Source: Meandrina meandrites (lineage: Eukaryota > Cnidaria > Anthozoa > Scleractinia > Meandrinidae). Taken from it: a DNA stretch of 64,000 nt. Under the pieces are notes generated by a model. It saw only the letters and a program-made list of their open reading frames with translations, was not told where the DNA came from and made no database searches. The stretch covers positions 16,391,496 to 16,455,495 of the forward strand of contig OY855904.1 in assembly GCA_963693305.1 (NCBI GenBank), written 5' to 3'. Position numbers and translations under genes: made by a program. Positions 13,735 through 34,300 of the stretch are shown here, in pieces. Numbering within the stretch: the first letter of the stretch is position 1; each line of letters starts with the position of its first letter.

Positions 13735-15106
13735 CTAGTAGTGGTAGGAATAGTAGTAGCACTAGCAGCAGTAGAAGAAGTAGCAGGGCCTGTTGTCCCA
13801 TGGTTACAATTCAGAGCTTCTGCAATCCTTCCAGAAGTAGCAGCATCTATCTCCTGGTTGTGATGTAATTCATGGCCTGAAACAGAGTCTTGGTCTCTAG
13901 AAGCTTCACTGATGGGATTTGGAGGGACTACTCCACCAGCATGAGCAGGAGGAGACAGATTCTGCTCCTGATTGTGAGGTGATTGACTGCCAGTGGCATT
14001 AACTACAGAAGCTTCACTGTTAGGATTTTGAGGCTGTCCAACATCACCTGAGAGATTTAGTTCCTGGCTTCTGTTTACTGCACTACTTATGGAAATACTA
14101 GAGACACTTTTAGCATTTGATGGCTCTTCAATGTTGATAGATGTCAGGTCATTGTCTTTACGTGGAGCAGGAATAGTGGAACCATGATCATTACTTCTAT
14201 ATGCTTCAGCAGCAGTAGTAGCCACATGATCCTCTGCCATGGAAGATTTTGGGCATTCTTGATGAGGAACTCCCAACAAATTTGGATCAGACAGTTCTGA
14301 ATTTAAACTGCCTTGAGCTGATTTCATATCACTCTCTTTCAAGCTACCAGATGACCCTTGACCTGAGACTGATGGCTGGGAAACTGATGCTTTCCCATTT
14401 GGTGCATTACCGGTACTCACAACATCTGGCAAAGATTCAAACTCTTTTGTGCCAACATCCTTTTTGTTTGCAGCTATAGAGCTACTCAGTCTTTGTCCTT
14501 CCTTTTCCCGTTCCTGTTGAGACTTGTCATCTGCATTTTTTCCTTAACAAATATTAACAGAACAATATAAATGATGAGGTAAATGATTAAATAATCTATA
14601 ACTTACATAAATAACTTTGAGACTGTTTAATTTTCATGCCAAGTGGAACATTAATGCCAGTGCTAATATGTAATGGTGGTGGTGGGTGGGGGGGGGGAGG
14701 GGTGTCTAAACTTCCAGCTTCCCATAACTTTTACTCTCAGTTCCCACCCCTTCCTAATTAAGTGGCTCCTATTTCTCTGATTGTCTAAATTACACTGCAT
14801 TATAACACAATGCTGCAAAGTTACACATACCGCTACTTCCTGTAGTCTCTTGTTATTCCCCGTACCCTCCCGCGGGATATTCCCCGGGCCATCATGCCTA
14901 TATTTACTTTCCGTAATGGACATTAAAGATAAATGAACTTATATGCAAATTCCAGTGGTTCATATCGAAAGTGTATGATCATGCAAAAGGAATCAAATAC
15001 TGTAGTGGTGGATTTTATTTAGGTTTGTGAGAAAAACAAGCTTACCTCTCTCTTTACCAAACTTTTTCTTCACGGCGTCTTTGGTCTTCCTGAAAGCGCT
15101 CGCCAT
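1071..15106 (-). CDS. Multi-death-domain adaptor-like protein (three death domains), 5 coding exons
   Basis: Exons read on the minus strand: 15106-15046, 14542-13478, 10146-9847, 3372-3061, 1408-1071. Every junction is GT-AG and phase 1, and together they give 691 aa. Residues 1-20 are short and basic. Residues 21-375 are low-complexity Ser/Thr/Pro/Gln, including a poly-Thr tract, and are probably disordered. Residues about 376-475, 497-579 and 583-680 are three separate death domains, one per exon. Each shows the N-W-x2-L-A core, a PT/P-based turn, D-L-T-V and R-N/H-D-V, most like the MyD88/IRAK/Pelle class. I see no enzyme domain, signal peptide or membrane segment, so a cytosolic scaffold is likely. 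The gene is divergent from the death-domain/OTU gene, about 0.3 kb apart. Its third intron holds a complete DNA transposon (4293-8546). The start codon is the first ATG of an exon followed by a good donor. An AATAAA overlaps the stop codon. The family call is firm; the function is inferred. Confidence 0.82.
2140..2335. repeat. MITE-like inverted repeat
   Basis: The two arms of about 90 bp pair imperfectly. The left arm begins AATAGACCATTTCCAAGTTG and the right arm ends in the complementary GTAACTCGAAAATGGCC. Both contain GCGAAACCATTCA or its complement. The repeat lies in the last intron of the minus-strand death-domain gene and has no coding capacity. Confidence 0.6.
3061..3372 (-). CDS. Death-domain exon (second domain) of the minus-strand gene
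   Basis: The acceptor AG is at 3374-3373 and the donor GTGAGT follows 3061; the exon is phase 1 to phase 1. About 20 linker residues precede a death domain with Y-W-K-N-L-G, N-P then A-L-M-E-Y-L, D-L-T-V and N-R-N-D-V-L. It could be skipped or duplicated without shifting the frame. Confidence 0.8.
3488..3504 (+). repeat. Poly-G run (17 bases)
   Basis: This uninterrupted G tract lies in an intron of the minus-strand gene, close upstream (in transcript terms) of the second death-domain exon. It is one of many such runs in the window. Confidence 0.9.
4578..6320 (+). CDS. Transposase with THAP finger and DDE nuclease domain
   Basis: Two exons, 4578-4699 and 5084-6320, join across a GT-AG intron in phase 2 to give 452 aa. 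The first exon supplies the start of a THAP DNA-binding domain (C4-x4-C9). The second exon opens with its C-x2-H pair, so the finger only exists after splicing. The C-terminal half is a DDE_Tnp_4-type (Harbinger/THAP-DDE) catalytic domain. The likely catalytic residues are D281 (in IVIDCTDIEV), D356 (in LILADKGF) and E401 (in RIHVERANARLK). The region between is charged and poorly conserved. It should bind the transposon's terminal repeats and cut and rejoin DNA in the nucleus. It lies inside the element at 4293-8546 and converges with the nuclease gene. Chosen start: first ATG, in good context. Family assignment is firm. Confidence 0.88.
6940..8470 (-). CDS. YqaJ-like PD-(D/E)XK nuclease with SWIM zinc finger (transposon-encoded)
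   Basis: Two exons, 8470-8297 and 8016-6940, join in phase 0 to give 416 aa. A SWIM-type finger (C72-x-C74-x6-C81-x-H83) forms at the start of exon 2. The C-terminal domain is a YqaJ/lambda-exonuclease-like PD-(D/E)XK fold. Visible motifs are G-R-L-T-A-S-N-F, N-E274-P-E-A, S-P-D307-G-L, L-E317-A-K319 and a Q-T-Q360-G-H helix, so the catalytic set looks complete. In the family this fold degrades or nicks DNA; in the transposon its role is inferred to be processing of excision or integration intermediates. It converges with the transposase gene inside the same terminal repeats and appears intact. Confidence 0.85.
9315..9480 (-). mobile_element. tRNA-derived SINE
   Basis: Read on the minus strand, 9460-9388 folds as a tRNA-like head. 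The 7-bp acceptor stem is perfect (GGCTTCA/TGAAGCC), the D and T stems are good, and the A box (TAGCTCAGTTGGTAG) and B box (GGGTTCAAATCC) are clear. The anticodon arm is degenerate: it has an A-C mismatch, and C replaces the invariant U33 before a nominal GGC anticodon. A non-tRNA tail follows (TTTTTTTTCAGGCTTCTTTA region). That points to a retroposed SINE rather than a working tRNA-Ala gene. Confidence 0.65.
9571..9652 (-). repeat. Partial second copy of the SINE tail
   Basis: About 80 bp here repeats 9315-9395 almost exactly, 256 bp away in the same orientation. It breaks off just where the tRNA-like head would begin. It is either a truncated copy or a local duplication. Confidence 0.6.
9847..10146 (-). 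CDS. Death-domain exon (first domain) of the minus-strand gene
   Basis: The acceptor AG is at 10148-10147 and the donor GTATGT follows 9847; the exon is phase 1 to phase 1. It encodes one death domain of 100 residues with N-W-E-H-L-S, a C-T-Q-M-L-I-D-L-L stretch, T-V-Q-D-L and G-R-H-D-V-V. It begins V-S-D, like the V-A-D starts of the partner gene's death-domain exons. Confidence 0.8.
10239..10642. repeat. Inverted arrays of a short repeat around a second tandem repeat
   Basis: The left side (10239-10303) has about three copies of a GAGTTCGAGTTAGAAATTTC-like unit. The right side (10542-10642) has about five copies in the opposite orientation. Between them, 10307-10390 holds four copies of a roughly 25-bp unit beginning TTGCTTGCGGTTAG. 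I see no coding potential. The layout resembles a non-autonomous element with repeat-array ends. It lies in an intron of the minus-strand death-domain gene. Confidence 0.65.
10926..10987. repeat. Perfect 28-bp inverted repeat with 6-base loop
   Basis: Positions 10926-10953 are exactly complementary to 10960-10987; the loop is AAAGAA. It sits inside a larger diverged repeat-derived stretch (about 10840-11100). The perfect pairing suggests recent origin by templated synthesis. Confidence 0.85.
11843..11955. repeat. MITE-like inverted repeat
   Basis: The arms begin and end with AACAATTATTCTTT and its complement, and both contain GGTGAATAG followed by GGCAGA. A related sequence with GGTGAATAATTGTTAA lies at about 34434-34713. 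Confidence 0.6.
12924..13370. repeat. Non-autonomous element with long terminal inverted repeats (family A)
   Basis: Arms of about 80 bp at both ends share CCGTAGCCACCC, then GTTTTTGACATCTTTTTGAC and AAGTTTTTGATTA in inverse orientation. No transposase is encoded. A truncated relative of the right half lies at 59421-59588. It is in the intron between the linker exon and the first death-domain exon of the minus-strand gene. Confidence 0.7.
13478..14542 (-). CDS. Long disordered linker exon of the minus-strand death-domain gene
   Basis: The acceptor AG is at 14544-14543 and the donor GTAAGT follows 13478; it is phase 1 at both ends. It encodes about 355 residues rich in Ser, Thr, Pro, Asn, Gln and Glu with no recognisable fold. 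A trinucleotide microsatellite near 13690-13750 encodes a run of Thr then Ala, so length variation is expected between individuals. Confidence 0.75.
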
Positions 15107-15416
15107 CGGAACTACTGAGCTGACTCTAGCATAAAAAAACTATACTTTGGCCAAAGGTGGCCCTTGAACAGTCTACACCAGGTGTACAATGTAGATGCGC
15201 TAAGTAGAATAGTGACAATCGGGAAAATACGACAAGATCAGAGAGCTGATCGAACCAAGAGTCAAACCAAGAGCTGATCAAACCAAAAAAGAGTTTGTGG
15301 CGAGCTCGTTCCCAAGGGCCCGGTTACCAAGCTCACGAAGGAAAAGAAGGGAATTATTCGAGGATTTTGCAATTTAACGTACACATCGGTTTGTTTTCTC
15401 CGTAAATTCTGTTAAG
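15107..15416. promoter_or_regulatory. Shared bidirectional promoter region of the two death-domain genes
   Basis: About 310 bp separate the minus-strand start codon (15106) from the visible 5' exon of the plus-strand gene. No other gene fits in between, so the two transcripts must start here. It contains short direct repeats of GAGCTGATC and AACCAAGAG. I see no convincing TATA box or NF-kB site; the nearest (GGGAATTATTC, 15349-15359) is too weak to claim. Confidence 0.5.
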
Positions 15417-15458
15417 ATGTGATACAAGAAACATCGTCGAAAGAAAGAAGACGATGTG
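15417..15458 (+). promoter_or_regulatory. 5' leader exon of the death-domain/OTU gene with start-stop codons
   Basis: A consensus donor (GTAAGT) follows 15458. The leader has ATG TGA at 15417-15422. A second ATG at 15454 becomes ATG TGA when 15458 is spliced to the strong acceptor ending at 15743. Two minimal start-stop elements would then precede the main ATG at 15786 and could damp translation. Exon use is inferred from splice signals only. Confidence 0.4.
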
Positions 15459-15785
15459 GTAAGTTTACAATGTCATAAGCCAATGAATAATCTAAGCACT
15501 CGTTCATACTTACACCGAATAAAGCAGTGCAGATTTTCGAAGTTAAAAAAAAATTCCCCAGCAAGAATTGAATGTTGTTCACTACTATGCATGCACTTCC
15601 GGTATAATTTGTACATGTCCACGTCTGTAGCTTAGGTTTACTTATAAATAAAGTCGCTTATAAAAGCACTTGCTGTGGAGACCAACATAGTGGTATTGAA
15701 ATAGGTTCTGCTGGGATTTATTCTTCATTGCTTTGAATTTCAGATCAACGCTTAGCCATACAGGTTGGCCAACCACTTTTCATCC

Positions 15786-25440
<9,655 letters not shown>

Positions 25441-28400
25441 GTACCAAAGGGTGGTGTGTCTGTGGCAGCAGGTGTACTGAACTGTACTCGGCATGCAGTA
25501 CAGAAAAAAAACTGACTTTTAACAGAAATACCATCACAATAGTATTTTCCACTCAGAAACACCCAAAACCCAAATTGATTTATAGAGATAGTGTATCAGA
25601 ATGAATTTCACTGCTTTCTGCAAACTTCAAAGGTATATTATTGCCTCATCAAAACGTTCGTTTTTGCAGAAACTAGGCAGGAGGTCATTCAAACAAACGA
25701 TGGTCTTTTTTTATCACTTGCAGTACTTACAATATTTTACTAACAGTAACAGTACTTACTGGACTTCAAAGAAGTAGTGATACTTAGACGTAGTTTTGTG
25801 TTCTACTTCCGGTCGTTGCGGGAAGCGGAAGTGGAGCGCTTTGCGGCAGTGGAGGACGTTTTCAGTGGATGCCGAATTTTAAAACAAAAGAACATATAGA
25901 AGATAAGGTGTGTGCTAAATCTCTTGGACTGCCATTAGTGTTTGAAACTAGATGGTCAAATTTGCATCTGTTGGACGCTGTACGATCCAAACAATGCAGT
26001 TTTATTTACCACTCTGAAGTGCCCTTCGAATTTGGTGATTGGAAGCTTTCTTGGGACAAATAGCTCAACGTTGTTGCTCCCAATCGGTTTGGAGTTTATA
26101 AGAGCTCGGAGCATGAACCCAAGACAATAGTAAAGTAGTTTGCTTCTCTGCTTTTGAATAGCTGACCATTATTTACGGTGTTCGTGCTTAATGGATTTTT
26201 GAGTTGTAAAGTAGTAATGTTTTTATGAATACTGTACTCAAGATAATGTTTTATTGTTGCTTTGAAATACAACTATTAATTTTGCTGGAAGACTAAGCTT
26301 TTGGCATTTGAACAAATTACAGTCGAACATCCGTTAACGGCACTTCCCATAAGCGGACACTTAGCCTTCGTACCTGCCTTAAAAGGGGAAACTTGCTTCT
26401 TTATTTAACAAGCAGTTTGGAAAACTATGGGTCAGCGGACACATGTCGAGGATCCAGTGGCAGATCTAAACTAGAACGTGCGGTCAAACCGCCATCATAT
26501 ATATTTGCACGGTCCCTGAAAGACCCCGCCAATAACGTAATGTGGGAAGTGAGAAGTTTTCTCTGATGAACATCAAAATTGAATTATTATTTTTTTAACG
26601 ATTGACTAAACAGAATAGACCTTTTTCGCTTGGGCGTTTTGTTGCCCCATTACAGACCATGTCATGATACTCTTGAGAATTCTTGCTTTCAAATTTTCAA
26701 ATAGTCGCGTGTATATGAATGAATAAATTTTACATGGATAAAAGAAAAATTCTGTACAGAATATCACGTGGTCTGTAATGGGAAAACAAACCGCCCAAGC
26801 GAATAAGGTCTATTGCATTTGACTGTACACGATGTAAAATAGCTGGTTGCATTAGATAAACCCGGAATAACTTACTAAGTGTAGGTATTTTATAATTAGT
26901 CTAACTAAATGTTGTTTCTTTAGTAAAAAAAACACTAGACAGAGCTAGTTTTTGTTAATTCATGTTTTGGAGGCTCGATTTCCCCGAATACAGTCCGAGA
27001 GCGATGAGAGGCGGCTGTATTCGCAGGCTATTTCCCGAACAGTGGCTGGCAATCGAGCCAAGTGTTTTGGTTATTTAATTTTTAAAAAAATGGGGATATG
27101 CGTACATCAATTATCCAGTGTTATTAGTGAGTAAATAGGTTTGTAAATAAAGAAGATTACAGAAATGCTGTACGGACTAATTGACCGTTGCATTTTAAGT
27201 GCGAAGAAAAAATCAATTTTTTCAGTATATTTAGCTTAAAGCCAAAGACCACTCGTAGGATAAACCAATGCTGCCGTTGAATGTTAACATTTGAGATTCG
27301 CACCGGGCAATAGATGAAGCAAGCTATTCATAAGAACAAATTTTGACTCGAAGCCAGACACAGTTAAGATTTTACTGTGCTGTGTATGGCATGATTTTTG
27401 CGTGCTCGAGGAAGAGGGATAATTGCATTCGGGGTAGGGAGGGGGGAATTTGTAACCTAATTTCTCCGAATATTTCTGAGGTGCAAAAAGTACAAGCTGC
27501 CTGCTGTGGACTAGATTCCGTCTAGTCTATAAATAGGTTTAAGTGAACGTTTTTACACATTTTTTTTTTCACATTGGCTAAAAAACGATTTCTTTCACTC
27601 TGGTTCAAAAACGATAAAAAAAAACATCTCTTTCACTTTGACACAGAAACGATTTGATTTGCTGGTTTTTCAAAGTGACTTTAAACTCAGCTCATAACAT
27701 GTACGGTGATCAATGCTGATGATCTATGATGGAAGAGGGACGCATATTGAAAGGGCAAACGGTGGGTTGAATATGTGGCAAAGTCACTGGACTGACCTTG
27801 ATGGAAATGATTTTTTGACTAAGGGCGAAATAACCTTGGAGTTGGAAGAGAGTCGCTTTTTGCACGGACTATGATGGGGTTCTAATTTTGACCTTCCAGT
27901 CTGAGATGGGGTCGCTGAATGGGGAAAAATTATATCAAATTTGTTTCTTTCTGCTCATCGAAATCAGGTCGTTTTGAAATGTGCGAAAATAAGTAGCGGC
28001 TGTTGTAGTATACGTATTATGGAGGAAATTTGAGATGGGTATGCAACTGTCGTCTGAGAGGTGCCAAATTTGAGCTTTTGGTCTGAGACGCTAGACGCGG
28101 TTGGGGTACCTAGATACTATAAACGGAACCAAACGGAACACCCCCACCAAAACTTTTCTAAGTACCCCCTGACGAGGGGACTAAAACAGTAGCCGCAATC
28201 GCCGTAGCCTGGAAACGAAATTCTCCCCAGCCCTGTCCTCCGTCCGCTGTGCAGTCGGGGGAACAAGTGCCAGTTGATGGCGCGATCGGCGCGATCACTT
28301 CTCCGAGAAGTGACTGAGCCCGCGGTTTTCGGGTTTGACCAGTGGGTTGCTAAGGATACGCTTTGGCTGTGAAATATAAAATGGTTTCGCGTCCTTTCGC

Positions 28401-31390
28401 ACAAATCGGACCAAATCTCGCGGGTGCTTCAAAAGTAAAAACAACGAAGTCGGGAAACTATAACATAAATATAAGCCCCGGGCAAGAACCGGTCGTTAAT
28501 CAATCAGGTCGACTTCATGCTAGGGGAGAGCGTCATTTTTGCCGAGGTGCTGCAAAGAGTGTCACGTCTTTACGAAAGATGTGGTGAATGCACTTTCACT
28601 TTCCAAAAGGAGTCAAACTCTACCTACTTTTACGAGCACGATTCAGTAATAACGCTTGCGAGAACAAAAACCCACCGTAAAATAGAAAGCATTATTTCGA
28701 AAGAATTGACGAATTGAAGAAGACGTACTCAGGGATGAGCTCCGAGCAAAATGGAAATATTATTAGCTAGTTTATACCCGGGTTTGTAGGATCACCGTTT
28801 TTACTCAAGGAAAGGAAAATTAATGCAAACAATGACCGTATTATAAAACCAGATTATAAAAACACGGATTGAAAGCCTCGTGTTTAATCCTGCTTTGCAC
28901 ACTATGTATCAGTTTTTTCACTTCAGATTTTTATCTGTTTTATCGACGAACAGACACGGATTATCCCAATTCATTAACTAACTAATCTAATCTTTACAAT
29001 GAAACATAATTCCTCAAAATTCAGGATTAGAATTCACTTCATCCAATCTCTAAATTAGAAATCAATGTTACATAAATGCCACTCCAGAAATTAAATCACT
29101 GTTAAAACCAGGTATTCTTAACACTAATAAAATTTGAATGCTTCCATTGTCACTACACAAAATTTCACAATAACAATTTAAGCAATCCCAGAAATTAGGG
29201 TCAATACCCTTGTAACATCTAAATTTATAAATATATAAAGAAAAACCGGTGGTAACAATGGCATCAAAACAATGTGGTTCAATGAGTTTCCTCTCTCATC
29301 CACCATTCTGAAATCTGGATACCGATCACAACTTCAGCCCAGTACCTGTCAACTCATTGACCTTGCACAAGGTATGCAAATATTTAATTGATTAAATAAA
29401 TTTAAAAAATAATGTCTGCAAGGTTCCTAGGAGACGATGAAGAAAATAAAATCTTGGTGGAAGCTGTGGAAAGTGTGGACAAAGCAGATATGGAAAGACC
29501 AGGAAAAATAAGATCAAGGGATTGAGGGTATAAATCAGAAAGATAGATAAAGAACTTTACAACACAACTATTAAAGATTAGAAAATTCAAAATGTTCTTT
29601 TATTGTAATTTTAATTTGCACTGAACAAGGCCAGGACTAGACTGCTTGCAAGTCTTTGTATATGTAAGCCCAACCTGTAAGAAGAGGGGACAAAATGATT
29701 ACCCATTAGTATGATTTAACAGCATTTTTTATAAGATTTGTGTGTAAATACACCTGAAAAATCTAATGCTAAAATAAAAACAAACAAAACAAACCCTGAA
29801 CAAGACTTTGTTTAAATTATTATAGACAGCCTTGTTAGTAAAGTAAACATGATATTCATTTTACACTTTCAGTTTAGTTCTAACAGTCCCAAAATCAGGA
29901 CCTTCCTAGCACTTACAGAATCAAGGCTGAATCTTTATACGGTAGTCTTAAAAAATTCTCCCCCCTTAAGAGCCAAATTAACAATTTTGCCATAAACAAT
30001 AAACAATTTGTTTTAATTTCAAGTTTTATCATGCACATCAATAAGCATATCTGTTTTACATGAGACAAAACATAGCTTCACATCAAAACTTATTACAATC
30101 CTGATCAAAGCAGAGAAGCCTGACACTAGTAGAAATTCAATCATTGAAAATCATAATTTTAACAATGATTAAAAATATTAAAAAATAAATTTCGCTCTAA
30201 AGATTTAGCATCTTTTCGGAAAATAAGGATTTCAGTACACTCAGCATATAGCCACAACCTTTTCAATAATTGATTACACAAACCAAACAGATCAATAAAT
30301 ATTAGTATTAAAGATACTATAGGAGACAAAGCTAAACAAACCCATAATAAATAAATTTCACCTGGAAGATTTGGCAATTCCCTAAATTAAGTTATTTTAA
30401 ATCCAATTTAGGGAATTGCAACATCTGTAAAGATTGTATTAAAATACGCACTTGGTCTTAGATACAATCTTTACAAATTAAACAGAACTTTGACGTGTAG
30501 ATATTTGTTAAAATCTAAAGTTCATCTGAAGAGAAAATTCACCCTGCCATAATTTCCGTGCATCTGCCAGTCTGGTCTCTCGCGTTGTGTAAAGATATTT
30601 TTGTGTAATTACAGAACTACAAGTATTGTCAGTACTCATATTGCAAATTGTTAAACAAAGACAAGTCATCATAACAGAAAATACCTGTTATAAAAATGTT
30701 AACTGCTGAAGTAAGTTCTCTTTTAGATAGATAAATATATACTTTATTTATTTTCGAGAAACTGGGCTTTTAATTCGTTTTACAGACTACAGTGTTGTAC
30801 TGGTATACTGAAAACCCCGGGATGAAAAGCTGCCGCCTTCTATGCCGTACGGCATGTCAGTCACAGGTTTTAACTGGCATAAAGTTCTAAATTAAGTTTA
30901 AATTTAGCGACAAATATTGATGTTTCTGCTTACCTTGTCATTTAGAGCTTCCCGTGCCTTTCATGCATAATTTTGTTCGATGTACATGACATAAACATCT
31001 TCCACCGAAGTCCACACGTTTGCAAACAACCTTGGGCAACCACAGTCTCGACCTGTAGCTGCTCAAACACAAATGTTTTAGGCGATTGAAATTTTTAAAC
31101 CTTTTTCTCCAATCAAGAGAGATTCGGTTCGATCAGTTTATGGAAACCCGCGTAGCTAAAATCGCCATTTTGAATACTAAAACAATCTCTGGTCTCTTCG
31201 AGATATTCGTAAAATACTCTCATTGGACGAGATCAATCGGAACCTATTCGGGCGATCATCGGCGAGCACACGAAAATTGCCCAAAACCAGTACTTGTTCC
31301 CCCGACTGTGTGTGTCGAGAGAGACTGAGAACATTCCCATATCTCCCACAATGCATTGTGGGTGTACAGAAAGCGCGCACATTTTACAAA
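25441..31390. other. Intergenic stretch without a supportable gene
   Basis: Nearly 6 kb lie between the death-domain/OTU gene and BUB3. I found only short frames without family resemblance or splice support (for example 25869-26063 and 28363-28717). There is one MITE (26614-26814). Sequence near 26323 (CAGTCGAACATCCGTTAACG) resembles the end of a Tigger/pogo-like relic. GC rises around 28130-28580, which could be a promoter or a non-coding exon. Confidence 0.5.
26614..26814. repeat. MITE-like element with about 45-bp terminal inverted repeats
   Basis: The left end AATAGACCTTTTTCGCTTGG and the right end, read in reverse complement as AATAGACCTTATTCGCTTGG, pair through CCCATTACAGACCA. It is about 200 bp with no coding capacity. 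Confidence 0.75.
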
Positions 31391-34300
31391 ATGGCGGATG
31401 GACCCAACGAATTTCAGCTTGAACAACCACCTTCTGATGGAATTTCATCTGTCAAATTCAGCCCTAATTCTGCTTCCTTTTTAGTGGTGTCATCATGGGA
31501 TACAGTGAGTATCTTCTCTTTAAATATTTACTTGTTAATTTATTAATTAATAGTCTTTTTCTACCTACTGAACACGGGTTGCGAGGATGTTTGTGATTAA
31601 TTCGTTTATCCACAATTTTCATGAGTTTTGTATGTTTTACTAATCCTTCAACAGACAGTCAGACTCTATGATGTTCAGAACAACAATATGCGCCTTAAAT
31701 ATAACCACTCCTCTGCAGTACTAGACTGTTGTTTTCAAGATGGTGTTCATACATTCAGTGGAGGACTTGACAATACTCTGAAAGTGTAAGTTGGTTCAAA
31801 TCATCCTAAAACTTCCATTTGAAAGAAAAATTTTAATTAACATACTTCGTCTTACCTCGAGGACAAGAACAAGTACACCAACTAATGCTCTGGTGCAAGT
31901 AAAATAAAGCATCTTAAATTTATACAATTTGAGTTTTTAGAGACCTTGGCTGTTGCTGAAGCTGGGAGAGAAACGTCTGTAGGGCCACTTTTGAAGGCAT
32001 ATGTACCGTATTTTATTATGCAGTGGATGAAGTGATGGCTTTCATCTGACATAATTGACCCAATTCAAAATTCAATAACCAACAGCTCTGTGCCAGATGA
32101 TTTATACTTGCCTGTTATGTTTTTGTTGTCTAACACTTGTCTTGTTTGTTCAGTGTCGACCTCAACACTTCAGCGGAGCAAGTGGTAGGAGTGCACGATG
32201 AAGCAATAAAATGTGTGGAATATTGCCCACAACATGGTATGATACATAATATGAATGGATTAAAAAATTAACCTCTTACTAACCAAGCACTAGGGCTGTA
32301 CTGGGGAGTTTTGGCTCGAGGCCATGGCAGTACGGACAAAAATGACAGAGGGTCAGTATTCCCCAGTACGGCTTGAGCAAGTTAGGTTTGTAAGTAGTTG
32401 ATTATATGGCACTCATGTAAGATGGAAATTTTGAATTTTCTGGCTGGATAACTTGTTCTCATTCTTGTACTCTTACTCTGATCTGAAGATCCCTAATATA
32501 ACAGTTGTATCCCACATTACAACCACCTTATGAACACATTCTTTTTCCTAAAAAAAATCCTCAAACAGTCATTTTCACCCCTTGAAGATGGCCACACTGT
32601 AAATACAGCCAGCATTTGGTGACCAGATGATCGATGGCCAGATTAACTGGCTCTCATTGTAGCTAATTCCATTTAGTTAGAAATAATGTGATAGGGTTTT
32701 GATACTTGAATGATATTTCTAGGCTTAATTGTGACTGGTAGCTGGGACAAGTTTGTCAAGCTGTGGGATCCACGGACAAATCAGTGCACTGGAAAATATG
32801 AGCAGCCTGAAAAGGTCTTGTAACTGTTGTAGACTCCCATCTTAATATATAGACACCTATACTCCTTTGTGTATATGTACAATGTAGATCCATAGTTTAT
32901 CATAAAGCATAAAGTTCTTTGTAGTTCACAGTTTTTTTCTGTAACCAGTAAAAATACTGTACATAATATTGTATTTCCCCGTCTCATGTATGTCTTTCCA
33001 TTTTTTTTTTAGGTTTACACAATGGCATCATCTGATGAGCGTCTTGTTGTTGGCACAGTAAGACTTGGTTCATACAAATAATGACTTGGTGTTTTATAGA
33101 ATTACTTTAAATAATAAATAATTTTTGTGATAAACTTCCATAAAATGGTTGGTTGTTGTTATCTGTATTAGCTTTAACTGTACATTCATGATTTCTTGAT
33201 GTTTATATCTTCAATTAGCGCTGACTAGCAGATGTCAGTTTTGATTGACTTTGACTTATGTATGTTGTGGTTTAAATTTATCTTTGGTTTAAAAATTTTC
33301 AAACCAGTTTGATTTTGGTTTTTCATTGTCTCATATTCATTATCATAAGCTAAAACAAAGGGAAATCAAAATCAAACTGGTTTGAAAATTTTTGAACCAA
33401 AGATAAATTTAAACCACAACATGTACAAACAGACTGAGAGTTTTAAATATATCTACTTAGTTTACGATGGGAAGTGAGCATTAAAAAGAAAAGTGATAAA
33501 ATAAATGCAAATTGTACTTATTTTGTTGTGTTGTAGGCAGGGCGACGTGTGATGGTATGGGACCTAAGGAACATGGTAAGAGTTAACTAATAAATGCTAT
33601 TGTTGCCCAGTGTAAGATACTTTGCATGTTACAACTGAAAACAAGAATTGATTTAACAATGTTTTTAGTTGCAAGCATCACCAAAATAATATTCATGTTA
33701 ATTGTATTTTAATCCACGAAACTTGTATTTGCATGAAAATTTTTTAATCATCCAGAGCATGATGTATTAGCTACAGACTAATGGTCAGTGTAAGGTCAGC
33801 AGCCTTGCATTCTGCTAATTTATATGTACATCCAATTGTTAAATTAAGCTTGGGTCTATAATAGTAGTAATAATATTGTTTGTGTACAATTTCTATTTTA
33901 AGGCATATGTACAACAAAGGAGGGAGTCTAGTTTAAAATACCAGACAAGGTGCATCCGCACCTTCCCAAATAAGCAAGGTAAGGCTAGTTCTAACTTCTC
34001 TCCACTGCATCACATTATTTGACGTGCTGTTAATATCATTAAAAGTAAGAAGCATTCCCCAGCAGGGCTGTAGCTTGCAAGAGGCAAGACAAGGCACTTG
34101 CCTTGTCTAGATTTTAAACCAAAATTAAAACAAAATATGTTTGGTTGGCCCTATCTCCCACCCAGGTGCAAAGAGCTAAGAGATGTTTAGTTGATAAAAT
34201 AATTGCCATTTGAAAACCATGGATTTTTATGAAACAATATGTTATGAAAGTGCTGACAATAGCATTTCAGAGCTGCTCTACTAGATTTCAAAATTTTCTG

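Noticed and set aside
13485..13868. Ser-rich plus-strand frame and Leu-rich minus-strand frame
   Set aside because: Both are shadows of the poly-Thr-coding microsatellite in the minus-strand death-domain gene.
15349..15359. NF-kB site in the shared death-domain promoter
   Set aside because: GGGAATTATTC departs from the consensus at key positions.
25869..26063. Short plus-strand frame of 64 codons beginning MPNFKTK
   Set aside because: No family resemblance, no splice-supported neighbours; possibly a relic of an element but not supportable.
28363..28717. Overlapping short frames in a GC-richer patch
   Set aside because: No recognisable protein and no clear splice structure. Could be a promoter or non-coding exon; left unassigned.
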